Source: Massilia arenae (GTDB lineage: Bacteria > Pseudomonadota > Gammaproteobacteria > Burkholderiales > Burkholderiaceae_D). From it: a stretch of DNA of 64,000 nt. Where the stretch lies: NCBI RefSeq assembly GCF_008014745.1, contig NZ_VPFD01000015.1, positions 1 through 64,000 on the forward strand, given 5' to 3'. The notes under the pieces are model-generated. The model ran no database searches. It saw only the letters and a list, made by a program, of their open reading frames with translations, and had not been told where the DNA came from. The position numbers and the translations under genes are program-made. Below, piece after piece: positions 41,981 to 51,161 of this stretch (its first letter is position 1; each line of letters opens with the position of its first letter).

Positions 41981-44203
41981 CTATTCTGGCGCCGCGGCCT
42001 GGGTGGCCAGCGCCTGCCGGGACAGGGCATCCGTCGCGTTGGCGGCGCTGGGCCTGCCGTTGGCCCCGGCGTGGAAGACGAGCATGATGCAGGCGCCGTT
42101 GCGGTTCTCGAACACGAGCCTGGCATGCAATTGCTCGCTCAAGGCAGTAACTAATCTGAGACCAAGCGTTTGGGGAGAAGTTCGATCGGCGTCGAGCGGC
42201 AGACCGATGCCGTCGTCCTGGACCGTCAAGCGCAGCGTTTGCTCATCGGTACCGGCGTCCTCCCCGACCTCGGGCCTGAGCGTCACCCGGATCGTGCCGC
42301 GCCGCCCTTCCGGGAAAGCGTGCTTGAGGCTGTTCGAAACGAGTTCGTTGAGCAGCAAGCCCAGCGGCACAGCGAGGTCCAGGCCGACGTCGACCGGCGC
42401 CACCTCGAGCGCCAGCACGATGCCGCGGCGGTCGGCCGCGCCGGCGCTCGCCAGCTGGTCGCACAGCTCGCCCACGTACTCGTCGAGGCGGATGGTGCCA
42501 AGCGTGCGCGACTAATATAGGCGCTCGTGCACCAGCGACATGGCGCGGACGCGATTGGCGGCCTCGAACAAGGCTCGCTGGGCATGGCCGTCCGTGAGCG
42601 TGCGCGCCTGCAGGTTGAACAGGCTGATGATGAGCTGCAGATTGTTCTTGACCCGGTGGTACAGTTCCTTGAGCAGGGTGTTCTTGTCTTCCAGCGTCTG
42701 GCGCAGTGCTTCCTCCTGTTCCCAGCCGGCGCTGACGTCGCGCACGGTCACGATCAGGAGCGCGCGTTCGGGCAGCGGATTGGCCATGGCGTCCGCCGCG
42801 AAGGCGATCCCGTCATGGCGCAGGCCGCGCAGGTGGGTGGTGCCGGCCATGCCGCTCCTGGCCGGGGCCTTGCGCATGCGCTCGTACACCGAGGCCGGCG
42901 TCTCCCCGCTTTCCACCAGCAGCGCATCCAGCGCCAGCCCTTCCAGCGCGCCGGCGGCGTAGCCGAACATGCGCTCGACCTGGACGTTGGCGCGCGTCAC
43001 CCGGCCATCGTGCCCGACCAGCAGGATGCCGTCCGGCGTTTCTTCGAAGATTCCGCGCAGGAAGGCTTCGCTGCGCTCCACTGCGCGCTTGGCTTCGCGC
43101 AGGATCCGTTCGGCGTGCTCGGCCTCGTCGCGCTGGATGGTGCGCTCGCGCAGCAGCGCGGCGGTCTGGACCAGCGCATGGCCGACGTCCAGCGCTTCGT
43201 CCAGCGGCAGCGGCGGCAACACCACCTGTTCGCCGTGGCCCAGGGCGACGGCGGGATGCACCAGTCCGCGCAGCGCCGCCTCGATGCGGGTGCCGATCAG
43301 CGCTACCAGGCCGGCGCCCAGCGCCAGCAATCCGCAACCGCCCACCACGATCCATTCCAGCGCGCGCCACAGGCTGGCATTGAGCACGCTGCGCTGCAGG
43401 GCGATGGCCACCGTCCAGTCGGACAGCGAGGAATGGCTGAACACGGTCACCAGGCCGGCCTCGTCCGCACCGGGCTCGTCGACCGTGCCTTCCGGTCCCA
43501 GCGTGAAGCCGGCGGCCAGCGCCGAGCTGGCGCGTTGGCCGACCTCGGCGCGCCTGGCGCGGCTGCTCCACACGATGCGGGCCTTGCCGTCGTAGATGGT
43601 GACGGTGGCGCCCGGCGGGGCCTGCTGGCGCTCGAGGATGGCGCCCAGGCGCTCGCCGAAGTACTGCATCGACAGCACGTAACGGACCTGGCCGCCACGC
43701 ACCACCGGCACGTCGACGCTGCTGAGCAGGCGGTTCACGGTGGGCCCGAGGTACAGGTCCGACACCATGGGACGGCCGGTCGCGAATACGCTGCGGATCT
43801 GGCCGGCATTGCCGTGGCGTGGCAGCGGTGCGCCGAACGGCAGGCCGGTATTGATCACCTGGCGCAGACCTGGATCGGACGCCACCAGCACATTACCCGG
43901 ACGCGAGTGCAGCACCTCGATCGCCTGGGCGTGGAAGGCACGCAGGTCGTGGGCGTCCAGGCTGGGCGAGGTCGCCAGCGCCTGGAGCGCGGCCCGCGCG
44001 CTGCTCAGCTCGCGGTCGATGGCCTGCATCAGCGCCCGCGACACGTCCTGGGAGGCGCGCTCGATGCCGGCCCGCTCGCGTCCGTACGAATGCAGGAACA
44101 GCGCGACCACGGCGATCGTGGTCGGGACGATGAAGGCCGCCAGCAGCAGGGCCAGCCATTGACGGATGGTCGGGGCGCGGCGGTGGAAGTTGTACGGGGC
44201 GAT
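41981..44203 (-). pseudogene. Sensor histidine kinase (HisKA_2 type), in-frame amber codon and non-standard start
   Basis: The coherent frame runs from ATC at 44203, eight nt behind a perfect AGGAGG, through APYNFHRRAPTIRQWLALLL (TM1), an extracytoplasmic sensor, TM2, a PAS domain, and LKELYHRVKNNLQLIISLFN (HisKA_2 phospho-acceptor). It stops at TAG 42512-42514 after LVHERLY, then continues in frame with SRTLGTIRLDEYVGELCDQL and a HATPase domain (NELVSNSLKHAFPEG, DDGIGLPL). A CAG-to-TAG change fits the family consensus LYQS. The first ordinary start (GTG 44110) would cut TM1. As written, the kinase lacks its ATPase domain. Confidence 0.8.
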
Positions 44204-44261
44204 CGGTGAGCCCTCCTGACGCCCTCACCCTACGCCGCCCCGCCTTCCGATACAAGCAGGG

Positions 44262-46028
44262 TCAGCGGTTCTGGTAGCCGCCAAACTGGCGCACCGGACT
44301 CCAGGCCGGCGACACCGCCGGCAGTGCTGGGGACAGCTTTTCGAACGGGCCGGCGCCGTACACGACCTGCCCGTTCACCACCGTCAGCACGCTTTCCAGG
44401 TCCTTGATTTTCTCGACGTCCATCGTGAAATAATCCTGCGGCAGCACGGCGAAGTCGGCGTATTGACCTTCGACCAGCCGGCCCTTGACCTCTTCTTCAC
44501 CGCTCATCCAGGCGCTGCCCCGCGTCATGAGCTGGAGCGCTTCGTGGCGCGTCAGCACATCTTTCGCCTGCCAGGTCGCGAGGCCGCCGGCGGTCTTGCC
44601 CGTCACTGCCCAGTAGATCGACGGCCAGGGGCCATAGCTGCTCACCCGCGTGCCGTCGGTGCCCAGGCCCACCGGCAGGCCGAGCTCGAGCATCTTGCGG
44701 ATCGGCGGCAGTTGCCGGGTCTGGGCGCCGTAGCGTTCCCGGTAGGCTTCGCCCTGGAAGTACAGGCGATTCTGTACCGCCACGCCGCCGCCCAGCGCCT
44801 TGATGCGTTTCAGTTGGTCGTCGGTGACCGTCTCGGCGTGGTCGACGATCCAGCGCAGGCCGGCCAGGGGCGTGCTGCGGTTGACCTTTTCGATCACGGC
44901 CAGGTCGCGCTCGATGCTTTCGCCATAGGTGGCGTGGATGCGGAACGGCCAGCGGTTCTTCCCCAGCAGGGTGACCACGCGTTCCAGCTCATCTTCCATA
45001 TGGTGCGGCAGGTCGGGACGCGGCTCCAGGAAGTTCTCGAAGTCGGCCGCGCTCGAGACCAGGTTCTCGCCGGCGCCTTCGGTGGTAAAACCGTTGGCGT
45101 AGAACAGGTGGTCGTTGCGGTTCGGCTTGGTCATCGCGATCCAGCGCTGGTAGTCTTCCAGCTCCTTGCCGGCCTTCTGGGCGAACAGGTAATAGGCGGT
45201 GCGCACACTGAGCTTGCCCTCTTTCGCCAGCTCGATCGTCACGCCATAGTCGTCCGGATAGGCCTGGCCGCCACCGCCGGCATCGACGGCGCTGGTCATC
45301 CCCAGGCGGTTCAGGTCACGGTAGAAGTGCAAGGTCGAGTTGCGCTGGTCGGCGCGATCGAGCTTGTTGGTCTTGGCCAGGGTCGAGTACAGGATCATGG
45401 CGTTCGGCTTGGCCAGCAGCAGGCCGGTCGGCTTGCCGGCGGCGTCGAGTTCCAGCTCGCCGTCGAGGTATTTTGTCTCCTTGGTATAGCCGAGCGTCTC
45501 GATGCCCTTCCGGTTCAGGAACGCCTTGCCATACAAGTACAGGATGAAGACCGGCTTGTCGGGCACCGCGGCATTGATCTCGGCCAGGGTGGGCATGCGC
45601 TTCTCTTCGAACTGGTGTTCGCTCCAGCCGCCCACGACCTTGACCCATTGGCCTTCGGGCGTGCGCGCAGCCTGCTCCCTGAGCATTTCCATCGCCCGCT
45701 TCAGGCTGCGCACGCCATCCCAGCGCACTTCCATATTGTAGTTGAGGCCCGCGCGGATCACGTGGGTGTGGGAATCGTTCAGGCCCGGGATCACGGTGCG
45801 CCCGCCGACGTCGACGACCCGGGTGTCTTTCTGCTTGAGGCGGAGCACGCGCTCGTTGCTGCCGGTGGCGGCGATCTTGCCATCCTTGACCGCCAGCGCC
45901 TCGACGAACTCACCCTCGCCGGCCATGGTGGCGATCTTGCCGTTGGTGATGATCAGGTCGGCCTGGGCCTGGGCGGTCGCGGCGGACACTAAACCTGCGG
46001 CGAGCAGTGCGAAGGTGAGTTTGTTCAT
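44262..46028 (-). CDS. Exported metal-dependent amidohydrolase (YtcJ-like)
   Basis: A 588-residue protein with a signal peptide (MNKLTFALLAAGLVSAATAQ, cleavage after AQA). The amidohydrolase fold is seen in the N-terminal beta-sandwich (ADLIITNGKIATMAGEGEF), metal motif GLNDSHTHVIRAG, a conserved WIVDHAE, GLGTDGTRVSSYGPW and the C-terminal KGRLVEGQYADFAVL. This is the amidohydrolase 3/YtcJ group, whose substrates are mostly unknown amides or N-acyl amino acids. ATG 46028 has AGGGAA upstream; the longer frame to 46226 is unlikely to be translated. Single gene, divergent from the small gene at 46240. Confidence 0.85.
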   Translation of the reverse strand: MNKLTFALLAAGLVSAATAQAQADLIITNGKIATMAGEGEFVEALAVKDGKIAATGSNERVLRLKQKDTRVVDVGGRTVIPGLNDSHTHVIRAGLNYNMEVRWDGVRSLKRAMEMLREQAARTPEGQWVKVVGGWSEHQFEEKRMPTLAEINAAVPDKPVFILYLYGKAFLNRKGIETLGYTKETKYLDGELELDAAGKPTGLLLAKPNAMILYSTLAKTNKLDRADQRNSTLHFYRDLNRLGMTSAVDAGGGGQAYPDDYGVTIELAKEGKLSVRTAYYLFAQKAGKELEDYQRWIAMTKPNRNDHLFYANGFTTEGAGENLVSSAADFENFLEPRPDLPHHMEDELERVVTLLGKNRWPFRIHATYGESIERDLAVIEKVNRSTPLAGLRWIVDHAETVTDDQLKRIKALGGGVAVQNRLYFQGEAYRERYGAQTRQLPPIRKMLELGLPVGLGTDGTRVSSYGPWPSIYWAVTGKTAGGLATWQAKDVLTRHEALQLMTRGSAWMSGEEEVKGRLVEGQYADFAVLPQDYFTMDVEKIKDLESVLTVVNGQVVYGAGPFEKLSPALPAVSPAWSPVRQFGGYQNR

Positions 46029-46239
46029 TGCTTGATTCCCTGTTGGTTGGACAGCGTCCAGTATCGGTCGCCATCGCCAATGTTGAAAAGCGGATAATTT
46101 TGACGATGGCATTCGAATCCATCGACCGTTCGACCCAGCTTGGGCCCAGGGGTGCGCACGGCAGACGGTGCGCGGTTTGCACGCGATCCTTGGCTGCGTG
46201 ACAATGGACTTACACGAACTGATCATTCAAAGGATGAGC

Positions 46240-46518
46240 ATGAACATCACGGTCCAGAATACCGTCCCCGATACCGCGCGCATTACCCTGGTCGGCGAGC
46301 TGCACGATGGCAGCTTCAAGGCGAAGGTGATGACCGAGACCGCCGTGCCCTACACGCCCTACTGGGACAACCTGCTCGAGCAGCGCATCGTCTATATCCA
46401 GCCCGACGACGAGCAGCTGGGCTCGATCGTAACGGCGCTGAACGAACGCCGTCTGTCACTCGACGAGTTGCAGAATTACGGCAGCTCGGACGGCGGAACC
46501 TCGTCGATCCCGGTCTGA
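46240..46518 (+). CDS. Small hypothetical protein (92 residues)
   Basis: A compact acidic soluble protein, MNITVQNTVPDTARITLVGE at the start, with YTPYWDNLLEQRIVYIQPDD in the middle and a Ser/Gly-rich end. No family is recognised. ATG 46240 has AAAGG 6 nt upstream; ATG 46234 is the alternative. Codon use is like the core genes, which supports it being real. It is convergent with the recombinase at 46521, with only 2 nt between them. Confidence 0.55.
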   Translation: MNITVQNTVPDTARITLVGELHDGSFKAKVMTETAVPYTPYWDNLLEQRIVYIQPDDEQLGSIVTALNERRLSLDELQNYGSSDGGTSSIPV

Positions 46519-46520
46519 GC

Positions 46521-47684
46521 CTACAGAATGCCTTTGCCGTCCGAGCCGAGGATTTCGTCGTGGCGTTCCTTGTCGGTCTTGTGCAGATAGCCGGCGGTGG
46601 TGGCGATATTGGCGTGGCCGGCCGTGTCTTGCAGGGTCTTGAGCTGCACCCCACTATTGGCGTGATTGGTCAGCATGCTATGGCGTAGCCAGTGCGGCGA
46701 CGCCTGGCGCAGCATGGACGCGCTATCGCCGTCTCCCCGGGCCGCCGCCTCGCTGGCAGCCTGCTGGAAGATCGCCTTCAGCGCCTCGGAGGCCGCCTCG
46801 TCGGTGACGCGCACATGGTCGCGCGTGCGGCTCGACAGCACCAGCGGCATATGGTCGCCACGGCTGGTCTGCTCCAGCAGGCCGAAGGCGCGCCGGTAGT
46901 CGCGGTAGGCGGCCAGCGTGGCCGGCGGCACCGGCAACCGGCGCGGCTTGTTGCCCTTGCCCAGCACGTCCAGCCACCAGCGGCCATCGCCCTCGCTATA
47001 GATCGAACCCATGCGGGCACTCACGATCTCGTTGAGGCGCGCGCCGGTCTGGGCGAAGGCGATCAGCAAAAACCGATCACGGGCGCGCTGGCGCGCCGCG
47101 GCCTCGGAATCGGCGTCGCGCGCCTCGGCCGCGGCCAGCGCATAGGCCAGCGCGGCCGGCGTCAGGTAGCGCGTGATGCGGCCGGCATGCGGCGCCCGCA
47201 CATTGCGTACCAGGCGTGCCGGGTTGCGGCGCAGATAGCCGGTGTGCTCGGCGAAGGCCAGCAGGCCCTTGATGGCGATCATCGACTGGCGCCGGCTGGT
47301 GTCGGATAGCGGGCCGGAGAACGGGCGATAGCGCGGATCGTTGCGCGGCCACTTGGTCGTGCACACCCATTCCGGCGGCGGGTTGCGGATGAATTCCTTG
47401 TAGGCGTTGAGGTCGGCCACGTTCATCTGCTGAAAGGTCTTTTTCGCTTCTTCGCGGCACCAGGTCAGGAAGCGGTACAGCTCCTTCTGCAGGTTGGCGA
47501 TCGACTTGGGGCTCAGCTCGCCGTGCGAGATATATTCGCGCGCCAGTTCGGCGTCGTTGCGGGCCGACGTGACGGGTTCGTCATGTACGCCGGAGAAGAT
47601 CCCTGCGTCCGGGCGACTCGCCGCCGCCCGGTCTGGATGTTCGGTGGGCAGTGGCTCGAGGTCGATCGGCAGGAAGGCGGGCAT
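46521..47684 (-). CDS. Tyrosine site-specific recombinase (integrase family)
   Basis: A 387-residue recombinase. An N-terminal SAM-like core-binding domain (SPKSIANLQKELYRFLTWC, LNAYKEFI) precedes the catalytic domain with Arg in AQTGARLNEIVS, Lys in LGKGNKPRRLPVP, HWLRHSMLTNH (His-x-x-Arg), GHANIATTAGYLH with the His and the Tyr nucleophile. It is longer than XerC/XerD (about 300 residues) and has an N-terminal extension of about 70 residues. ATG 47684 is used; the frame is open to 47753. A LexA box overlaps its promoter. No att sites or island cargo are evident beside it, so it may be a stand-alone chromosomal recombinase. Confidence 0.8.
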   Translation of the reverse strand: MPAFLPIDLEPLPTEHPDRAAASRPDAGIFSGVHDEPVTSARNDAELAREYISHGELSPKSIANLQKELYRFLTWCREEAKKTFQQMNVADLNAYKEFIRNPPPEWVCTTKWPRNDPRYRPFSGPLSDTSRRQSMIAIKGLLAFAEHTGYLRRNPARLVRNVRAPHAGRITRYLTPAALAYALAAAEARDADSEAAARQRARDRFLLIAFAQTGARLNEIVSARMGSIYSEGDGRWWLDVLGKGNKPRRLPVPPATLAAYRDYRRAFGLLEQTSRGDHMPLVLSSRTRDHVRVTDEAASEALKAIFQQAASEAAARGDGDSASMLRQASPHWLRHSMLTNHANSGVQLKTLQDTAGHANIATTAGYLHKTDKERHDEILGSDGKGIL

Positions 47685-47701
47685 GGGACGAAATGGCAAT
47701 G

Positions 47702-47720
47702 ACTGTATGGATATACAGTA
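47702..47720. promoter_or_regulatory. LexA (SOS) box over the recombinase promoter
   Basis: CTGT (47703-47706), N8, ACAG (47715-47718), read on the minus strand as TACTGTATATCCATACAGTC, is very close to the proteobacterial LexA consensus. It lies 18 bp upstream of the chosen start and covers a TATACT -10 for the recombinase. Confidence 0.7.
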
Positions 47721-47891
47721 TAGCACCGGCCATCCGGATTGCGGAAGCTTCATGCTTGAGGCTGCTCGAATATCGGCCTTGTGGGCGGCCGAGTCCTACA
47801 GCCGCCCGCCCTGCAGGCCGATAGTGAGCGGGCCGAGCCTGCCCGACAATGCGGTATTGATCCCGTCATTTCATACTTCGAGGAGACCCCA

Positions 47892-48260
47892 ATGAACACC
47901 GCATCCAACCCAGGCTCAGGCAAGGACGACAGCGTCACCGTAGGCGTCGGCGGCCAGACCAGCGGCCAGCAAGGCGCCACCCCGAGCCACGAGAGCCAGA
48001 CCGAAACCGGCGGCAACGGCGGCCCGGGACTGACCCGCAACCAGTCCGGCCCCTACGTCAATGCGCCGGACGGCACCGAGGGCGCGGGCGCTACCGATGC
48101 CGCGCCGCGGACCGAATCGGTGGACGCTGCCATGACCCATGCCAATCCGGGCGCCCAGGACACCCGGTCCGGCCAGGCCGGTGTGCGGGACACCGGCCTC
48201 GGTACGCCTGAGACGGGCAGCAACCAGGACGAGCGGGATCTGCCGCCGGTCCAACCGTAA
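47892..48260 (+). CDS. Low-complexity disordered hypothetical protein
   Basis: A 122-residue hydrophilic protein, rich in Gly, Thr, Ser, Gln, Asp and Pro with almost no hydrophobic core (MNTASNPGSGKDDSVTVGVG, later DTGLGTPETGSNQDERDLPP). One lysine only, no cysteine. GAGGAGACCCCA precedes ATG 47892, so translation is likely. It is divergent from the recombinase, about 170 bp from the LexA box, and convergent with pnuC, whose stop is adjacent. The function is unknown; it resembles stress-type disordered proteins only in composition. Confidence 0.55.
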   Translation: MNTASNPGSGKDDSVTVGVGGQTSGQQGATPSHESQTETGGNGGPGLTRNQSGPYVNAPDGTEGAGATDAAPRTESVDAAMTHANPGAQDTRSGQAGVRDTGLGTPETGSNQDERDLPPVQP

Positions 48261-48836
48261 TCAGGTACCTGCGCGCTCGCGCCTGGCCAGCCTGGTCCAC
48301 CAGACCCAGGACACGATCGCATTGACCCAGAAGCACAGGTAGAGGAAGGCCGTGAGGTGCAGCCCGCGGCTGTAGTACAGCGGCACGGCGATGGTATTGA
48401 CCAGCAGCCAGACCGGCCAGTTCTCGATACGCCGCTGCATCATCAGAAGCTGGGCGATCACGCTGAAGACCAGCACCGCGGAATCGATGAAGGGCGCGTA
48501 GGCATTCGTATAGAAATGGAGCAAGGCGCCGTAGGCGGCCGTGGCGGCGATCCCGGCCGGGATCATCCATGCCAGGCTGCGCCAGCCGGCGTGGGTAATC
48601 GGCAGCGGCGCCCCATCATTCCCATGAAGCCAGCGCCACCAGCCCAGCACCCCGGTACCGACGAAGAACATCTGCAGCACGACGTCGGCATATAAACGGT
48701 TCTGGGCGAACAGCACGCCGAACAGCGTGCAGCCGACGATACCGGTCCACCAGGTGTGGACGTTGTTGCGGCCGGCCAGCAGGATGGCGGCGGCCGTGAA
48801 GGCGTTGGCCGCCAGTTCGAGCGGGCTGGTCATCAT
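48261..48836 (-). CDS. pnuC: Nicotinamide riboside transporter PnuC
   Basis: A 191-residue inner-membrane protein with seven predicted helices. Family motifs include ELAANAFTAAAILLAGRNNV (substrate-side helix), WWTGIVGCTLFGVLFAQNRL, YADVVLQMFFVGTGVLGWWRW and the C-terminal WLLVNTIAVPLYYSRGLHLT. PnuC imports nicotinamide riboside for NAD salvage. It is close to nadB and fits the NAD theme of this end of the window. No riboswitch was recognised upstream. Confidence 0.85.
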   Translation of the reverse strand: MMTSPLELAANAFTAAAILLAGRNNVHTWWTGIVGCTLFGVLFAQNRLYADVVLQMFFVGTGVLGWWRWLHGNDGAPLPITHAGWRSLAWMIPAGIAATAAYGALLHFYTNAYAPFIDSAVLVFSVIAQLLMMQRRIENWPVWLLVNTIAVPLYYSRGLHLTAFLYLCFWVNAIVSWVWWTRLARRERAGT

Positions 48837-48894
48837 GTGCGCTCCAGGATTCGGGAGCGCTACTGTAAGGCACGCGCATGCCCTACTGCAAGAA

Positions 48895-49389
48895 TTACAG
48901 CTTGATGGTCCCGTGCTCGCCGTCCACGTCAGGCTGGGTGCCGGTCACGGCCGCCTTGGCCATGGCGAACAGGCGCACCATCTTGCTGTCGTTCGAGTCC
49001 CAGTACTCGGCGGCGTGCGGGTCGACCCGCACCAGCACCGCGTGCTGGTCTCCCGGGCCGGCCGGGAACCAGGCTTGCACCATCGGGTTCCAACGCGCCT
49101 CGACCTGCGCGCGGTCGACGACCCGCTCGGCGCGGCCGCTGACCGAGACATAGGTGCTGTTGTCGTTGTCGGCGAAGCTGACGTTGACTTCCGGCTGGTG
49201 CGCGATGCTGTCCCACAATTCGGTCGTGGAGTTGACGAAGAACCAGATGCCGCCTTCGGCATCGACGTCCTGCTTGGTCATCGGCTGGCTGACCAGGTGG
49301 TCGTACTGGTCACGGAAGGTGAACATGGCGAAGCGCATCGAGCCGATTCGGTCGGCGAGCGCGGCTGCGTGGTGGCGGTCTGCGGTCAT
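48895..49389 (-). CDS. Pyridoxamine 5'-phosphate oxidase-family (general stress) protein
   Basis: A 164-residue flavin-reductase-like split-barrel protein. The pattern RFAMFTFRDQYDHLVSQPMT, GGIWFFVNSTTELWDSIAHQ, VNVSFADNDNSTYVSVSGRA and YWDSNDSKMVRLFAMAKAAV matches the general stress protein 26/PPOX group. These bind FMN or F420-like cofactors; the substrate is not known and it is not PdxH. It lies 58 bp from pnuC, same strand, with independent context. Confidence 0.8.
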   Translation of the reverse strand: MTADRHHAAALADRIGSMRFAMFTFRDQYDHLVSQPMTKQDVDAEGGIWFFVNSTTELWDSIAHQPEVNVSFADNDNSTYVSVSGRAERVVDRAQVEARWNPMVQAWFPAGPGDQHAVLVRVDPHAAEYWDSNDSKMVRLFAMAKAAVTGTQPDVDGEHGTIKL

Positions 49390-49552
49390 GGTATGTCCTT
49401 GATGGGTGACTAAAACCCCATCCTAACGTACCTCGGGGCCGCTTTTCGGTGCGGGGCCGTACAGTGACGACCGAGCTGGACACCTTCCCCCAGCCTGACA
49501 TATCGACCACAAATCGCTTATAGTGATGCCTCTGTACACATATGACATTGCC

Positions 49553-51160
49553 ATGAAATTTGACGTCGCGATCGTCGGCAGCGGCCTGGCCGGCCTGTCC
49601 GTTGCCCTGCACCTGGCCGAGACCCGCAAGGTCGCCATCATCTCGAAGCGCGCACTGCGCGATGGGGCGAGCAGCTGGGCCCAGGGCGGGATCGCCGCCG
49701 TCCTCGATTCGGGCGACAGTCATGACCAGCACATCGACGACACCCTGGTCGCGGGCGCCGGCCTGTGCGACGAAGGGGCGACCCGCGCCATCGTCGAAGG
49801 CGGTCGCGCCGCCATCGAATGGCTGATCGAACAAGGCGTGCCGTTTACCCGCGACGCCACGGCCGAACTGGGCTTCCACCTGACACGCGAAGGCGGCCAC
49901 AGCCAGCGCCGCATCATCCACGCCGCCGACGCCACCGGCCACGCGGTGCAGGTGACGCTGGAACAGAAGGTGCGCGCGCATCCGAATATCGCGCTGTTCG
50001 AGCACCACGTGGCGATCGACGTCATCACCTCCGACAAGCTGGGCGCGCCGGCGCTGGTGGGCCAGCCGCGCTGCTACGGGCTCTACGTGCAAGACATCGA
50101 GAGTGGCCAGGTGCTGACCTTCGAGGCCGAGCAAACAGTGCTGGCCACCGGCGGCGCCGGCAAGGTCTACCTGTACACGACCAATCCCGACACCGCCACC
50201 GGCGACGGCATCGCCATGGCCTGGCGTGCCGGCTGCCGGGTGTCGAATATGGAATTCATCCAGTTCCACCCGACCTGCCTGTACCACCCTTACGCCAAAT
50301 CGTTCCTGATCACCGAGGCGATCCGCGGCGAAGGCGGATTGCTCAAGCTGCCACGCGAAGCCGGCGCCGTGGCCGGAACCCGCTTCATGCCTGCCCACGA
50401 CGAGCGGGGCGAGCTGGCCCCGCGCGACGTGGTCGCCCGCGCCATCGACTTCGAGATGAAGAAACGCGGCCTGGATCACGTTGACCTGGACATCAGCCAC
50501 CAGGATCCCGAGTTCCTCAAGGAGCACTTCCCGACGATTTACGCGCGCTGCCTGGAGCTGGGCATCGACATCACGCGCGAGCCGATCCCCGTGGTGCCGG
50601 CCGTGCACTTCACTTGCGGCGGCGTGGTCACCGACCTGGCCGGCCGCACCGACATTCCCGGCCTGTACGCGGTGGGCGAAACCGCCTGCACCGGCTTGCA
50701 CGGCGCCAATCGCCTGGCCAGCAATTCGCTGCTGGAATGCGTGGTGGTGGGCCGCGCCTGCGCCGAGCATATCGCGGGGAGCAGCCCGGTCGAACATCCG
50801 GCGCTGCCGGCCTGGGACGAGAGCCGCGTCACCAATGCCGACGAAGAAGTCGTCATCGCCCACAACTGGGACGAGCTGCGCCGCTTCATGTGGAATTACG
50901 TCGGCATCGTGCGCACCACCAAGCGCCTCGAGCGGGCTGAGCACCGCATCAAGTTGCTCAAGGAAGAGATCGACGAGTACTACCGCAACTTCCGCATCAC
51001 GCCCGACCTGCTGGAACTGCGCAACCTGGTCGAGGTGGCGCACCTGATCGTCAAGAGCGCGCTGTCGCGCCATGAAAGCCGCGGCCTGCATTATTCGCGC
51101 GATTTCCCGGACACCCTGCCGAAGGCGCTGCCGAGCGTCTTGACGCCGCGGCGCGGCTGA
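49553..51160 (+). CDS. nadB: L-aspartate oxidase
   Basis: A 535-residue FAD enzyme that oxidises L-aspartate to iminoaspartate, the first step of de novo NAD synthesis. FAD site: [20 protein letters not shown]. Succinate-dehydrogenase-like signature: [12 protein letters not shown]; active-site region [47 protein letters not shown] is split here by motif length, with [15 protein letters not shown] following. Length matches the family. ATG 49553 is chosen on the family start ([11 protein letters not shown]). nadA and nadC lie about 7 kb away on the other strand. Confidence 0.9.
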   Translation: MKFDVAIVGSGLAGLSVALHLAETRKVAIISKRALRDGASSWAQGGIAAVLDSGDSHDQHIDDTLVAGAGLCDEGATRAIVEGGRAAIEWLIEQGVPFTRDATAELGFHLTREGGHSQRRIIHAADATGHAVQVTLEQKVRAHPNIALFEHHVAIDVITSDKLGAPALVGQPRCYGLYVQDIESGQVLTFEAEQTVLATGGAGKVYLYTTNPDTATGDGIAMAWRAGCRVSNMEFIQFHPTCLYHPYAKSFLITEAIRGEGGLLKLPREAGAVAGTRFMPAHDERGELAPRDVVARAIDFEMKKRGLDHVDLDISHQDPEFLKEHFPTIYARCLELGIDITREPIPVVPAVHFTCGGVVTDLAGRTDIPGLYAVGETACTGLHGANRLASNSLLECVVVGRACAEHIAGSSPVEHPALPAWDESRVTNADEEVVIAHNWDELRRFMWNYVGIVRTTKRLERAEHRIKLLKEEIDEYYRNFRITPDLLELRNLVEVAHLIVKSALSRHESRGLHYSRDFPDTLPKALPSVLTPRRG

Positions 51161-51161
51161 G

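Noticed and set aside
39476..42154. Open frame of 892 codons on the plus strand antisense to the response regulator
   Set aside because: It is rich in Gln, His, Arg and Gly with no domain pattern, and it mirrors a coding frame in high-GC DNA. The minus-strand frame has clear REC, PAS, GGDEF and EAL motifs.
42527..44209. Open frame of 560 codons antisense to the sensor kinase
   Set aside because: Same artefact of high GC; no ribosome site or recognisable motif, while the opposite strand encodes an obvious kinase.
44463..45992. Open frame of 509 codons antisense to the amidohydrolase
   Set aside because: Shadow of a high-GC coding frame, with no motif or ribosome site.
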